From Butyricimonas paravirosa (GTDB lineage Bacteria; Bacteroidota; Bacteroidia; Bacteroidales; Marinifilaceae), in the NCBI RefSeq assembly GCF_032878955.1, contig NZ_CP043839.1, forward strand, positions 5,084,001-5,148,000: a stretch of 64,000 nucleotides of DNA, written 5' to 3'. The position numbers and the translations under genes were made by a program. The stretch's first letter is position 1. Every line of letters begins with the position of its first letter. Shown here in pieces: positions 52,448 to 63,164 of this stretch. The notes under the pieces are model-generated. The model was given only the letters and a program-made list of their open reading frames with translations, made no database searches and had not been told where the DNA came from.

Positions 52448-55400
52448 ATGAAAAAAAACTGCAAAGCAAAAGTGTTTTGTGGACTTTCGGTGATGCGTGG
52501 TGCGTTATGCGGATTGTTATTACTATCCTTAACCACGTTGTTTACTCACTCACCGGTCTACGGACAACAGAATGTGAAAAGAATTTCTTTAAAGCTTGAA
52601 ACGACCAGTTTGCTTGAGGCGTTACGCGAGATCAACCGGTTGAGTGACAATGTGGTTGTATTTAAGAAAGAGGAGGTGGAGCGGGAGACGAAGCGAGTGA
52701 CGGTTGACCTGAAGAACGTGACAGTTAAGGCAGCGGTAGAGGCCTGTGTGGAGGGGACCGGATTAACTTGTATGGATTTCGAGGGAAAGGTTGTCGTGAC
52801 TCCCCGGCAACAACCGGCCGCGATTACGATTACGGGTACCGTGCGGGACACGGATGGTGGAGTTTTACCGGGGACAACGGTAGTCGTGAAGGGTGATTCT
52901 TTGTTAATAGGAACGAGTGCGGGGGCCGATGGTAGCTATCGGTTGATGATTCCTACAAGCGCGACAACGCTGATATTTTCTTTCGTGGGTTACAAACCGA
53001 AGGAAGTGACCGTGGGAGGACGTACGAAGATTGATGTGGTGTTGGAAGAGGAGGTGAAGAGTGTTGACGAAGTGGTCGTGACGGGGATATTTACCCGTAA
53101 GGCGAGTAGCTACACGGGAGCGGTTGTCACGATGACAGCCAAGGATATTATGCGGGCCGGAAATCAAAATCTGTTTCAGAGTCTGAAGAATCTTGACCCG
53201 TCGTTATTTATTATGGATAACTTGGAGATGGGTTCCAACCCGAATGCGATCCCGGAGATGAAAATGCGGGGAATATCGAGCTTCCCGTTAGAAGAGACAG
53301 GGGTCCGCTTAAAAGGAAATTACAAGAATAGTCCGAATCAACCCTTGTTTATGCTTGATGGTTTCGAGGTGACGGCAGAGCGGGTGATGGATATGGATAT
53401 GAACCGGATCGAAAGTGTAACCTTGTTAAAAGATGCCTCTGCAAAAGCCATTTACGGTTCTAAAGCAGCTAACGGGGTTGTTGTGATCACGACGAAACGC
53501 CTGGCTGGTAATGAACAACGGGTGACTTATACGGGAAGTGTAGATATACAGATGCCGGATTTGAGCAGTTACAATTTGTGTGATGCGGAGGAGAAGCTGG
53601 GGGCAGAACGTATCGATGGGATTTATGATGATGCGAATTTCCTGTTGTACACGCAGAAACAGATGTTATATCAACAACGGAAACAGTTGGTTGCGGCCGG
53701 GTTAGATACTTACTGGTTGTCAAAACCTTTACGTACAGGAGTGGGCCATAAACATAACTTGAGCGTGGAATTGGGGGATGCGGAGATTTTGCGGGCCGTG
53801 ATGTCCGTGTCCTATAATCAAGTCATCGGAGTGATGAAGGGATCTGACCGACGGAATATTTCCGGATCGTTGGACTTGTCTTATCGGAGAAATGATTTGA
53901 TTTTTAATAATACGATGACAGTCAATAGTAATAAAAGTTATGATTCTCCTTATGGGGCTTTCAGTGATTACGCAAAAATGAATCCCTACTGGCGGGCTAA
54001 AGATCCTGAAACGGGACAAGTGTTACGTTGGGCAGAAGAAAGAATTCCCAATCCGATGTATGACGCGGAGATTGGCACTCTAAGACAGGAGAGCTACGTG
54101 AGTTTTCTGAATAATTTTCAAGTGGAATGGAGATTGTGGAACAGCTTGATCCTAAGAGGACGTGTGATGTTGTCTTTTAAACGGAATGATGGTGACGAGT
54201 TTTTGCCGGCAGCACATTCAAGTTTTGCAAATATCACGAAAGATTCCCCGATAGAGGATCAATTAAGGAAAGGGTCTTATCGTTTGGATAACGGTAAGAG
54301 TAGCAACGTGTCTGCGGATTTACATGGAAATTATGCAACCGCTATTGGTAAACATTCTATCCTGGCAATGGGTGGTTTTGGAATATCCGAATATTCATAC
54401 GAGGCATACGTGCATAGGGCCGAGGGATTCCCGAACAGTCAATCGGCAGATATTACGTTTGCCCGTCAATATGCGTTGGATAGTCGGCCGGAAGGGTCAT
54501 CGTCTTTACGCCGGGAGATTAATTTCGTGTTAGGAGGCGGGTATAGTTATGATGATCGTTATTTCGTGGATTTTAACGTGCAGACCAGTGCATCTTCTCT
54601 TTACGGTAATGATAATCGTTGGGCCACGGGGTGGTCTGTGGGAGTTGGGTGGAACTTGCATAACGAACATTTTTTCCCGTGGAAGGATTTGGTTCGTCAA
54701 TTTAAAGTGAGGGGATCGATCGGGTTGACCGGAAATCAGAATTTTGATACAAATGAGGCCGTGGCAACTTACCAGTATTATACGGATGCGAATTATCTGG
54801 GAATGACGGGATCTTATTTAGACCGTTTGGCAAATCCCTCGTTGAAGTGGGAACAAAAAAAGGATTATAACGTGGGGTTTGATGCCACGATTCATAGGGC
54901 AACTCTACGTTTCGATCTTTACCGGGCCGATACGGAAAATATGTTGACAGACGTTTCTGTACCGACGAGTTCGGGGTTTACGACTGTGAAAGATAACTTG
55001 GGATTGGTGCGAAATAGTGGTATCGAGGCTTATCTTTCTTATGGCGTGTTACAACAGAATCGGACTTTCTTGACAGTTTTCGGTTCGTTGGTGACTACCA
55101 AGAATGAAATTATCCGGTTGTCGGAAAGTATGCGTGCATTTAACGAATTGCGGGATAAAATGGCTTCGGATAAAGCCAATAATCGTCCGGTGCTGAAATA
55201 CGTGGACGGGGAATCCATGGAAACAATTTGGGCCGTGCGTTCTGCCGGGATAGACCCGATGACAGGACAGGAACTTTATATCCGTCAGGACGGTTCGTTG
55301 ACCTATACGTATTATGAATCGGATTTATATCCGGTAGGAAATTCGTTACCCAAGTACAGGGGAAATTTCGGTTTCACTTTTGAGCATAAAGGATTTGGTA

Positions 55401-55828
55401 TCAGTACGACATTCCGTTATCAAACCGGTTATCAATATTATAACCAGACGTTAATTGATCGTGTGGAGAACGTGGACATGAATTATAACGTGGATAAGCG
55501 GGCATTGTACGGACGCTGGAAAGAGCCGGGACAAGTAACTCCTTTCAAACGTTTGGGAAATTTCCAGTATGATGGTGATCCTTTATCCCGTCAGGAGATG
55601 ACACGGGCTACTTCCCGTTTCGTGCAGGATGCTAAAGAAGTGACTTGGGGAACGTTGAACGTGTATTACGAGCTTCAGCCGAATTTGCTTAAACACCTTC
55701 GGATGAAACAGTTGAGAGTTTCTTTCTATATGGAAGAAATTGCGAAAATTTCTTCCATAAAGGCTGAAAGAGGGTTTGATTATCCTTTTGCCAGAACGAT
55801 GTCGTTTTCGCTTATTGGAACATTTTAA
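52448..55828 (+). CDS. SusC/RagA-type TonB-dependent transporter with STN domain, locus II
   Basis: 1126 residues. After a signal peptide (about 1-40, ending SPVYGQQ) there is an STN domain (about 45-118), a carboxypeptidase-regulatory-like domain (about 127-205) and VDEVVVTGIF. A TonB plug follows, with MKMRGISSFP and VTLLKDASAKAIYGSKAANGVVV, and then the barrel, ending in FARTMSFSLIGTF. The start MKKNCK is shared with the locus I paralogue. It should import a ligand held under the SusD lid and signal to FecR. The plug has a longer insertion than usual between the RG motif and the LDGFEV strand. The substrate is unknown. Confidence 0.93.
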   Translation: MKKNCKAKVFCGLSVMRGALCGLLLLSLTTLFTHSPVYGQQNVKRISLKLETTSLLEALREINRLSDNVVVFKKEEVERETKRVTVDLKNVTVKAAVEACVEGTGLTCMDFEGKVVVTPRQQPAAITITGTVRDTDGGVLPGTTVVVKGDSLLIGTSAGADGSYRLMIPTSATTLIFSFVGYKPKEVTVGGRTKIDVVLEEEVKSVDEVVVTGIFTRKASSYTGAVVTMTAKDIMRAGNQNLFQSLKNLDPSLFIMDNLEMGSNPNAIPEMKMRGISSFPLEETGVRLKGNYKNSPNQPLFMLDGFEVTAERVMDMDMNRIESVTLLKDASAKAIYGSKAANGVVVITTKRLAGNEQRVTYTGSVDIQMPDLSSYNLCDAEEKLGAERIDGIYDDANFLLYTQKQMLYQQRKQLVAAGLDTYWLSKPLRTGVGHKHNLSVELGDAEILRAVMSVSYNQVIGVMKGSDRRNISGSLDLSYRRNDLIFNNTMTVNSNKSYDSPYGAFSDYAKMNPYWRAKDPETGQVLRWAEERIPNPMYDAEIGTLRQESYVSFLNNFQVEWRLWNSLILRGRVMLSFKRNDGDEFLPAAHSSFANITKDSPIEDQLRKGSYRLDNGKSSNVSADLHGNYATAIGKHSILAMGGFGISEYSYEAYVHRAEGFPNSQSADITFARQYALDSRPEGSSSLRREINFVLGGGYSYDDRYFVDFNVQTSASSLYGNDNRWATGWSVGVGWNLHNEHFFPWKDLVRQFKVRGSIGLTGNQNFDTNEAVATYQYYTDANYLGMTGSYLDRLANPSLKWEQKKDYNVGFDATIHRATLRFDLYRADTENMLTDVSVPTSSGFTTVKDNLGLVRNSGIEAYLSYGVLQQNRTFLTVFGSLVTTKNEIIRLSESMRAFNELRDKMASDKANNRPVLKYVDGESMETIWAVRSAGIDPMTGQELYIRQDGSLTYTYYESDLYPVGNSLPKYRGNFGFTFEHKGFGISTTFRYQTGYQYYNQTLIDRVENVDMNYNVDKRALYGRWKEPGQVTPFKRLGNFQYDGDPLSRQEMTRATSRFVQDAKEVTWGTLNVYYELQPNLLKHLRMKQLRVSFYMEEIAKISSIKAERGFDYPFARTMSFSLIGTF

Positions 55829-55838
55829 TTAGTTATAT

Positions 55839-57317
55839 ATGAAAACAATAATAATAAATATCGTGTTGTGTGCGATGTTATGCACGATGGTAGCTTGTGA
55901 TAGTTGGCTGGACACGACACCTCCCTCGCAAGTGCCGGAAGAAGATCAATTCGATAATGAGTTCGGTTTCCGGCAGGCTTTGATCGGTTGCTATATCGGT
56001 ATGGCAGATGTTGATTTATACGGGAAACAACTCACGTGGTATTCGGTAGAAATGCAGAGTGGACAGTACACTATTCATACGCAAGCCCAAGTGTATGCTA
56101 TGGGAACGTACCAGTATACAACTGAGCGGGCATTAGCTGTACTTGGTAGTGTCTGGCAGAAAGCGTATAATGTAATTGCCAATGCCAATAATGCATTGAA
56201 ATTTATAGATAAACGTCAGGGGGTACTGGATCCCGTTTCTTACCGGATGATCAAAGGGGAATTACTGGCTATCCGCGGTATGTTACATTTTGACTTGATG
56301 CGTTTATACGGATACGGAAACTTAGCTAACCGGACAGATAAATCGACAAGACTGACGATTCCGTACGTGACGGATTATGATAAAGAGATGACTCTTCAGC
56401 AGACATACGATAAAACTATTGAACTGGTGATTAAGGATTTGACGGATGCATTGGAATTATTGGATGATGAACCGATCACGGGGAAACATCCCGAGGATTA
56501 TTATGATGCGTTAAATGATGACGGATTCTTTAATGACCGTACTTTCCGGTTGAATTATTTTGCCGTGAAAGCTTTGCTGGCTAGGATGTATATGTGGGAA
56601 GGGAGTAATGCATCCATAGCGTTGGCTCGTCAGGAGGCATTGGACGTGATACGTGAAGGAGAGCGACTGGGACTTTACCAGTGGATCACGACGGATGTAG
56701 TGAGTACGGACCCGATTCATTCCACGGAACATATTACTTCTTTAAATATTCCGGCATTTACGGATCGTTTGTCTGATTATTTCCTTTATAATTTCCTGGA
56801 AGGAACGGAGTATAACGCTATTAAGTTGAGCGAAGGTGGTCTGGGGAATATTTATTATGAAACCGGAACCGGGGAGAATGCAGATTATCGCATGGAGAAG
56901 TTATTCTTCAGGAATTCCAACGGGAGTTACACACCGTTGAAATTGGCGCAGGATCGTTCATCGGGATATTTGAAATTGAACCGAATGCCTTTGATCCGTC
57001 TCCCGGAAATGTACCTGATCGTGGCCGAGAGCTATTTACGGGGAGCGAATATTGATTTGACCGAGGCCGTGTCCTATTTGAAGACATTACGGGAGAAGCG
57101 TTCGAATTATATTGATATTAGCGGTTATACACGGGATGAATTATTAACATGCCTGATGAATGAGTATCGCCGGGAATTTCTGTGTGAGGGCGTGTCTTTC
57201 TTCTATTTCAAGCGTATCGGGACAGCGGATATTCCCAACTCGACGGTTGGGATGAGTGACGAGAAATATTTGTGGCCTTATCCCGCTATTGAACGGGAAA
57301 TGGGACGTGTTCAATAA
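55839..57317 (+). CDS. SusD/RagB-type surface lipoprotein, locus II
   Basis: 492 residues with lipobox cysteine C20 (TMVAC). Helical motifs of the SusD fold include ELLAIRGMLHFDLMRLYGYG (about 147-166), NYFAVKALLARMYMWEG and LIRLPEMYLIVAESYLRGAN, with LKTLREKRSNY and LMNEYRREFLCEGVSFFYFKRIG towards the end. It begins ten bases after susC and should close the transporter. It is only distantly similar to the SusD of locus I, so the two loci probably take different ligands. Confidence 0.92.
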   Translation: MKTIIINIVLCAMLCTMVACDSWLDTTPPSQVPEEDQFDNEFGFRQALIGCYIGMADVDLYGKQLTWYSVEMQSGQYTIHTQAQVYAMGTYQYTTERALAVLGSVWQKAYNVIANANNALKFIDKRQGVLDPVSYRMIKGELLAIRGMLHFDLMRLYGYGNLANRTDKSTRLTIPYVTDYDKEMTLQQTYDKTIELVIKDLTDALELLDDEPITGKHPEDYYDALNDDGFFNDRTFRLNYFAVKALLARMYMWEGSNASIALARQEALDVIREGERLGLYQWITTDVVSTDPIHSTEHITSLNIPAFTDRLSDYFLYNFLEGTEYNAIKLSEGGLGNIYYETGTGENADYRMEKLFFRNSNGSYTPLKLAQDRSSGYLKLNRMPLIRLPEMYLIVAESYLRGANIDLTEAVSYLKTLREKRSNYIDISGYTRDELLTCLMNEYRREFLCEGVSFFYFKRIGTADIPNSTVGMSDEKYLWPYPAIEREMGRVQ

Positions 57318-57345
57318 TGATTAATAATGCTATAAATGAAAGGAT

Positions 57346-58188
57346 ATGAACAGATTTAATTTTCTGTATGCGATATGTTTTCTTTTGAGCGGTTTGCTAT
57401 GCGGCGGTTGCTCGAAAGTGGGAATAGATACATTTGACGAGACCCAGGCCACGGTAACCGTTCCATGGAATAGCGTGGACGTGAGGACTTATCCGGGATA
57501 TAACTCCTTAACGAAGACTTTTGATCAGACTTATTCGTTTTGGAGTGATCCGGAAGAAGAGACGATGGTGGTGAATATCCCGTTAAAATTGGTTGGAGAT
57601 GTACGAGATTATGACCGAACGGTAGGATACACGATTGTGCGGGATAGTAGTCGGCTGTTGGATGGATCGTATAAGGTGTTGAATGCCGTTATTCCTGCCG
57701 GGGAACGTTACGGGTATCTCACGTTGGAATTGTCGAAACTGGCTCAATTGGAAGACACGACGTGTATGATGGAAATCATGCTGGGGGCCTCGGAATATTT
57801 CGTAGCCGGACCGCCGGAATATACACGTGTTCGGTTTTCGTGGGACAACCAGTTACCGATGCTTCCCAGTGGAACGTTTTATGCCAGGACTTACAATTTC
57901 TTGATCAATGCGGGACAAAGTATGAATTTAGCAACCTACACTCATTATAGCCGGAATGCGCATAAGGCGATACTGGCAGCTTTAGGATGGCCGTGGCAAG
58001 CGGACCAGTGGCCCCAGTATAACCGGATGGATCCGGATGGGTATATGTTCTATAATACGGCAATCACGAATGCTTATTACGAGTTGTTACAGAAATATCT
58101 GGACGATTACGAGCAGGAGCATGGCTCCCCGTTACTGCATGATGGAGGTGTTGCCATTAACCAGCCTGTGAAAGCTCGAAAGTTTTGA
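57346..58188 (+). CDS. DUF4843 family lipoprotein
   Basis: 280 residues with lipobox cysteine C22 (LLCGGC). The beta-rich core (FWSDPEEETMVVNIPLKLVGDVRDYDR, and an ATVTVPW strand) matches DUF4843 proteins, which are regularly encoded between SusD and a PKD-like lipoprotein. Like those, it probably sits on the cell surface next to SusCD. No enzyme motif is seen. It starts 28 bp after susD and lies 15 bp before the PKD-like gene. Confidence 0.75.
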   Translation: MNRFNFLYAICFLLSGLLCGGCSKVGIDTFDETQATVTVPWNSVDVRTYPGYNSLTKTFDQTYSFWSDPEEETMVVNIPLKLVGDVRDYDRTVGYTIVRDSSRLLDGSYKVLNAVIPAGERYGYLTLELSKLAQLEDTTCMMEIMLGASEYFVAGPPEYTRVRFSWDNQLPMLPSGTFYARTYNFLINAGQSMNLATYTHYSRNAHKAILAALGWPWQADQWPQYNRMDPDGYMFYNTAITNAYYELLQKYLDDYEQEHGSPLLHDGGVAINQPVKARKF

Positions 58189-58203
58189 TAAAACGGATTA
58201 AAG

Positions 58204-59826
58204 ATGATGAAGATGAAAACTATATATTACCTGTTGTTGTTCGTGTTGGGATGCGGCCTCATGTCGTGTTATGACGACAAGAGTACCTATGATACGAAAG
58301 AAATTCCTAACGTGGAATTAGACTTGAATGGTGTGTCGGAAACGCAATACGTGGCGTATTTGGGCAAGTTGCATATTGATATTCCCGTGAAAAAAAACGG
58401 AATCCCGGATCATCCGGACCTGGAATATAAATGGGAAATCGAGTTAAGTTCGTCAGCGGAACTAAGAGAAGTGTTGTCGAACGAGCGGGTGCTTGACACA
58501 ATTGCTGCCATGCCGATTCTAGCCAGTGGTTACACGCTGACATTGGAAGTGACGGACAAGGCGTCCTCGCTTAAGTATTATTCCGTCTTTTCACTGGTCG
58601 TGGAGAGCCAGTTCGGGGAAGGCATTATCGTGGCTCATTCTCGTGATGGCGTGACTTCCGATTTGTCGTTAATCATGGATAAAGACATTACCAAGGGATT
58701 TGCGGGAACGGAGAAAATACAATATGATGATATTTTCACCTCCAAGGGAGAACCTTTGGAGGATTGGATTGATCAGGTAGCTTATACCGTGTCGGGAGCG
58801 ACATGGAGTACCTATCAGAATATCCTGTGGATGGCAGGAAGGAATGGATTGTTCCGGGCTGATTGCCGGGACTATTCCTTCTTGGAAACGGGTAAAATTA
58901 TTCCTTTTGTGACCGAGACATATACTTCCGGACATTTCTATTTGGCACCTCAAACGACGATTCTCGTGATGAATAATCAGGTGTACCAGCATCTTCGTCA
59001 GAATGATGCGATATTCATCAAACCGGAAGTGGTTTCCGACTTGGGCGGTTTGCAGTCCAATTACGTGGATAATCGAGTGGTTGCCGCGGCCACGGGCGAT
59101 GGGACTCATTCCAGTGGATCGTCAATCTGGTATGATTCACAGGTAGGACGTTTCGGGCGTTTTAACGGGGCTTTCTCGCAGAACAAATGTTCGTTGTATT
59201 CCTCTTCTGAGAATGACGACAATTTCCCATTCGATCCTTCTGCTGTGGCGGGTAAAGAAGCCGTGGCCGGAGGGTTCATGAATAGCTCTTCTTTGGTGAT
59301 GGTGTTGAAGGACAAAGTGTCGGGAGAGTATTCAATCTATACGTTCTTCACGAAGAATCAGGATTATACGTTGGTTAACCCGACACCGAGTTACTTGTAT
59401 TCGGTTCCGGCAGCCATCAAGGATTTACTGGATCGTTCTGTGTCAATTTGTTTCAGTACGGTGGACCCGATCATGTACGTGGCAACGGCTAGGGAGATTC
59501 ACGCAGTTCGTCTGAATATAGACGGTTCGCTTGCTTCCTCGTTGAAATACACGGCGGCCGCGGGGGAGAATATCACTATTCTGAAATTCTACACGCAGGG
59601 AAGATATAATGTCAATTCGGAAGACTTTGACAGTGACACGGAAAGTTTGCTGACCTTACCGTTGAACACGAAAGCCGTGATGATGGCAACGCAGGCATCG
59701 GATTCGGAAGGATATGTTTACCTGATTCCGCAAAAAGATCCGGGAACGGGAAATTTGGATGAGGAAAAGCAGGTGAAATATGACGGTTTCGGGAAGATTT
59801 CAGATATAACAGCTCAAGGAAGATAG
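58204..59826 (+). CDS. PKD-like family surface lipoprotein
   Basis: 540 residues with lipobox cysteine C22 (GLMSC) followed by Y-D-D. The N-terminal third has PKD/Ig-like strands (HPDLEYKWEIELSS, YTLTLEVTDKASSLKYYSVFSLVVES), typical of the PKD-like lipoproteins found after DUF4843 genes in SusCD loci. The C-terminal part is beta-rich, probably a propeller-like domain (TWSTYQNILWMAGRNGLFRAD). It is likely a surface ligand-binding partner. A stem-loop separates it from the ATPase gene. Confidence 0.75.
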   Translation: MMKMKTIYYLLLFVLGCGLMSCYDDKSTYDTKEIPNVELDLNGVSETQYVAYLGKLHIDIPVKKNGIPDHPDLEYKWEIELSSSAELREVLSNERVLDTIAAMPILASGYTLTLEVTDKASSLKYYSVFSLVVESQFGEGIIVAHSRDGVTSDLSLIMDKDITKGFAGTEKIQYDDIFTSKGEPLEDWIDQVAYTVSGATWSTYQNILWMAGRNGLFRADCRDYSFLETGKIIPFVTETYTSGHFYLAPQTTILVMNNQVYQHLRQNDAIFIKPEVVSDLGGLQSNYVDNRVVAAATGDGTHSSGSSIWYDSQVGRFGRFNGAFSQNKCSLYSSSENDDNFPFDPSAVAGKEAVAGGFMNSSSLVMVLKDKVSGEYSIYTFFTKNQDYTLVNPTPSYLYSVPAAIKDLLDRSVSICFSTVDPIMYVATAREIHAVRLNIDGSLASSLKYTAAAGENITILKFYTQGRYNVNSEDFDSDTESLLTLPLNTKAVMMATQASDSEGYVYLIPQKDPGTGNLDEEKQVKYDGFGKISDITAQGR

Positions 59827-59840
59827 TTTATAATAATACA

Positions 59841-59873
59841 GGCGGGTAAGGTGTGACGAAAGCCTTACCTGCC
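59841..59873 (+). promoter_or_regulatory. Stem-loop between the PKD-like and ABC genes, locus II
   Basis: GGCGGGTAAGG (59841-59851) pairs with CCTTACCTGCC (59863-59873) with one wobble around an 11-base loop. There is no T run directly after it. It occupies the same boundary as the stem-loop at 12525-12577 in locus I. Confidence 0.6.
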
Positions 59874-59893
59874 ATAATAGTTAATTTTTTAAA

Positions 59894-60838
59894 ATGAATA
59901 ACATGGAGAATCCGGTTGTAAAGGTGGAACATTTGTCTCACCGTTATAGTGTGCAATGGGCGATACGGGATATTAATTTCGAGATTTACGAGAAGGGAAT
60001 ATTGGGATTGTTGGGATCGAACGGAGCGGGTAAATCGACAACGATGAATATCATGTGTGGTGTGTTGAACCAGACAGAAGGGGAAGTGTATATTAACGGG
60101 ATTAATTTTCGGGAGGACCCGATTGCGGCTAAAATGAATATTGGTTTTCTACCACAGAAACCCCCGTTGTACACGGATTTGACCGTGGAAGAGTATTTAG
60201 CCTATTGTGCGGATTTGCGTTCGGTCGCTCCTAAAAAGATTCGTTCTTCGGTGGACTACGCGATGGAGAAATGCGGGATCACGCATTTCCGAAAACGGTT
60301 GCTGAAACATTTATCGGGAGGTTACCAGCAACGAGTGGGTATTGCGCAGGCAATCATACACAATCCGAAGTTCGTGGTATTGGATGAACCGACGAATGGA
60401 CTTGATCCGAATCAGATCCTGGAAATTCGGGAATTGATCAAGGAGATTGCTACGGATCGTTCCGTGCTACTTTCCACGCATATCTTGTCGGAGGTGCAGG
60501 CCACCTGTGACCACATCAAGATGATCGAGGAAGGGCAATTGGTATTCGCGGGGACGATGGATGAGTTTAACAATTATATCCAACCGAATTCGTTCGTGGT
60601 GGTACTGAAGAATCCGCCGAGAATGACCGAGTTGGAACACGTGCCGGGAGTTAGTCGGGTGGAGGCAATAAATTCGAAAAGTTTCAGGGTATGGTTTGAT
60701 ACGGATGATGACGTGACAGCTCGTATGGTACACGAGAGTGTCAGCCGGGGATGGGAGTTAAGCGAGGTTTCCGTGGAACGGAGTTCTCTGGATGAAGTGT
60801 TCGCTCGCTTGTCGGGAAAAAGTAAACGTGAATCATAA
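59894..60838 (+). CDS. ABC transporter ATP-binding protein (GldA-like), locus II
   Basis: 314 residues. Walker A GSNGAGKST, Q-loop GFLPQKPPLYTDL, signature LSGGYQQRVGIAQAI, Walker B FVVLDEPTNGLDPNQILEI and H-loop LSTHILSE are all intact. It matches the ATPase of locus I throughout, including the opening VEHLSHRYSVQWAIRDINFEI and the C-terminal accessory part. It should drive the GldFG-type proteins encoded after it. One ATPase precedes two permease genes here, so it may serve both as a heterodimer of permeases. Confidence 0.93.
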   Translation: MNNMENPVVKVEHLSHRYSVQWAIRDINFEIYEKGILGLLGSNGAGKSTTMNIMCGVLNQTEGEVYINGINFREDPIAAKMNIGFLPQKPPLYTDLTVEEYLAYCADLRSVAPKKIRSSVDYAMEKCGITHFRKRLLKHLSGGYQQRVGIAQAIIHNPKFVVLDEPTNGLDPNQILEIRELIKEIATDRSVLLSTHILSEVQATCDHIKMIEEGQLVFAGTMDEFNNYIQPNSFVVVLKNPPRMTELEHVPGVSRVEAINSKSFRVWFDTDDDVTARMVHESVSRGWELSEVSVERSSLDEVFARLSGKSKRES

Positions 60839-60849
60839 GTTCGTGTAGT

Positions 60850-63150
60850 ATGAGAAAAATATTCAAGATAGCGTTGACAGAGTTATGCACTCTGTTCTAT
60901 TCCCCTATTGCGTGGTTAGTCCTTATTATCTTTACTGTTCAGGCGTGCATGACCTATTTCCGTTTAGTGGACATTATGTTGATGCAGCAATTTAACAAGC
61001 CTTTATGGTATAGTATAGCAAAAGAGATGTACACGGGAAATATGGGATTGTTCCCGAATATGTTGGTGCATCTTTACCTGTATATTCCTTTATTGACCAT
61101 GGGATTGATGAGCCGGGAATATAGTAGCGGTTCTATCAAATTATTATATTCTTCACCGGTGTCCAGCATACAGATTATCTTCGGGAAATTTCTTTCCATG
61201 ATGATATACAGCCTTATTCTGGTGGGTATTCTCTTTTTGTTTGTTGGGTTCACGGCATGGAACGTGCCTTCTTTTGATATGTCGTTGGCCTTATCGGGGT
61301 TGCTGGGAATTTATCTGGTGATCTGTTCTTATGCAGCGATAGGATTATTCATGTCTTGTCTGACTTCCTATCAAGTGGTAGCGGCTGTTGCCACGTTAGG
61401 GGCTTTGGCTTTCCTGAATTACGTGGGAAGAATGGGACAGGAAGTTCCTTTTATTCGGGACATCACGTATTGGCTGTCAATTTCCGGACGTTCCGACGAA
61501 TTAATCAACGGTTTGATCAGCAGTGAGGATGTGTTTTATTTCCTCATTGTGATCGGTCTTTTCCTGACGCTTTCGATTATGGTCATCTTGTCGGGAAAAC
61601 GCAAGTTATCAAAAAGTATGGCTTTTACCCGTTATACCGGGGTGATCGTGTTGGCGATGCTGTTGGGGTACGTGACCTCCCGGCCGGGATTGCAATGTTC
61701 TTACGATGCCTCGTCCATTAAACTGAATAGTCTGAATCCGGTCAGTCAGGAGATTATGGAAAAAATGGAGGGAGGACTGACAATCACGACATACGTGAAT
61801 CTTTTGGAAGGTAATTTTTACCGGGGGGCTCCTTCGGAGAGGAATAGTGATGCAAATCGATTTAAAAAGTTTATTCGTTTCAAACCGAAAATTCAGATGA
61901 ACTACGTGTATTACTATGCCGACGCGGGAAACGAGGTTTTGGAAGATCGTTTCCCCGATTTGAACACGCAACAACGAGCGTGGAAAATGGCGGTCATGGA
62001 AGATTTGGATATAGAGATGTTCCTAAGCCCGGAACAGGTGGCTCAACAGGTTGATCTTTCGGGTGAAAAATATCGTTTCGTGCGTTTGTTGGAACGGGAA
62101 AGCGGGGAAAAGACCTTTTTGCGGATTTTCGATGATAGTTACATTTATCCGAGGGAAGGAGAAATCTCCACGGCCATGAAACGTTTGGTGACGAAAGCCC
62201 CCAAGGTCGTTTTTCTGACCGGGCACGGGGAACGTGATATTCAACGGGCAGGAGACCGGGACTACTACACGTTTGCCATAGACCCGACCTTCCGTCATTC
62301 TTTGATTAATCAAGGGTTTGACGTGGATAGTATTACCTTGATGGGAGATCGGCCGATACCCATGGATATTGACGTGTTGGTTGTTGCAGATTTACAGCGT
62401 CCTTTGTCAACAGATGAGTTGGCTCGGCTCGAAGAATACATAGCGAAAGGCGGGAATATTGTTATTGGTGGGGAACCGGGAAAATCGGATTTGATGAATC
62501 CTCTTACGGCTTCTCTGGGCGTGAGTTTCCTGCCGGGAACTTTAGTACAACCGACGAAAGCTTACGATGATAATTTGCTGGTTTGCTCTTTTGTTGAGGA
62601 GGGTGTGAATGTCGTGACTCCTTTGCGGGGACTATGGCAACAAAAATATGGGGTTACGATGCCGGGAGCAGCCGCGTTAAGTTACAAAAACGGACATGGT
62701 TTCAACGTGTATCCGTTGCTAAAGACAAAAGACGAGGGAAGTTGGAACGAGTTAACCACCGTAAATTTTACGGACGAAAAAGCTGTATTAAATCCGGAAA
62801 TCGGGGAGCAAGAACAGTCCTACCCGACGATGCTTGCCTTGACTCGTAACGTGGGAGACCGGGAACAGCGGATATTCGTGTTAGGTGATGTTGATTGTAT
62901 CAGTAATGCCGAGTTATTGATGTCTAGAGTTGGGATGAAAACGAGTAATTTCTCTTTAATCACGGGTATGTTCCGGTGGTTGAGCTACGGGGAATTCCCG
63001 ATCGTTTTGTCGAATATACCGCCCGTGGATACGGTGTTGGAATTGAGTAAGGACACGGTACCTTATGCGAAATTTGCTTTCACGTGGGGATTACCCATCT
63101 TGTTCGCGTTGGGGTATTTTGGCGTGTGGTTTAAAAGAAGACGGAGATAA
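60850..63150 (+). CDS. GldF-GldG fusion, first of a tandem pair, locus II
   Basis: 766 residues. The ABC-2 permease part (about 1-275) has LTELCTLFYSPIAWLVLIIF and LLTMGLMSREYSSGSIKLLYSSPV, and the periplasmic GldG/auxiliary part (about 285-735) has TITTYVNLLEGN, VVFLTGHGERDIQ, and IDVLVVADLQRPL. A last membrane helix and a KRRRR tail end the protein. It is the close counterpart of the locus I fusion. The FLTGHGERD loop is kept here and altered in locus I. It begins 11 bp after the ATPase gene. Confidence 0.88.
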   Translation: MRKIFKIALTELCTLFYSPIAWLVLIIFTVQACMTYFRLVDIMLMQQFNKPLWYSIAKEMYTGNMGLFPNMLVHLYLYIPLLTMGLMSREYSSGSIKLLYSSPVSSIQIIFGKFLSMMIYSLILVGILFLFVGFTAWNVPSFDMSLALSGLLGIYLVICSYAAIGLFMSCLTSYQVVAAVATLGALAFLNYVGRMGQEVPFIRDITYWLSISGRSDELINGLISSEDVFYFLIVIGLFLTLSIMVILSGKRKLSKSMAFTRYTGVIVLAMLLGYVTSRPGLQCSYDASSIKLNSLNPVSQEIMEKMEGGLTITTYVNLLEGNFYRGAPSERNSDANRFKKFIRFKPKIQMNYVYYYADAGNEVLEDRFPDLNTQQRAWKMAVMEDLDIEMFLSPEQVAQQVDLSGEKYRFVRLLERESGEKTFLRIFDDSYIYPREGEISTAMKRLVTKAPKVVFLTGHGERDIQRAGDRDYYTFAIDPTFRHSLINQGFDVDSITLMGDRPIPMDIDVLVVADLQRPLSTDELARLEEYIAKGGNIVIGGEPGKSDLMNPLTASLGVSFLPGTLVQPTKAYDDNLLVCSFVEEGVNVVTPLRGLWQQKYGVTMPGAAALSYKNGHGFNVYPLLKTKDEGSWNELTTVNFTDEKAVLNPEIGEQEQSYPTMLALTRNVGDREQRIFVLGDVDCISNAELLMSRVGMKTSNFSLITGMFRWLSYGEFPIVLSNIPPVDTVLELSKDTVPYAKFAFTWGLPILFALGYFGVWFKRRRR

Positions 63151-63164
63151 CGTAATTGTAAACG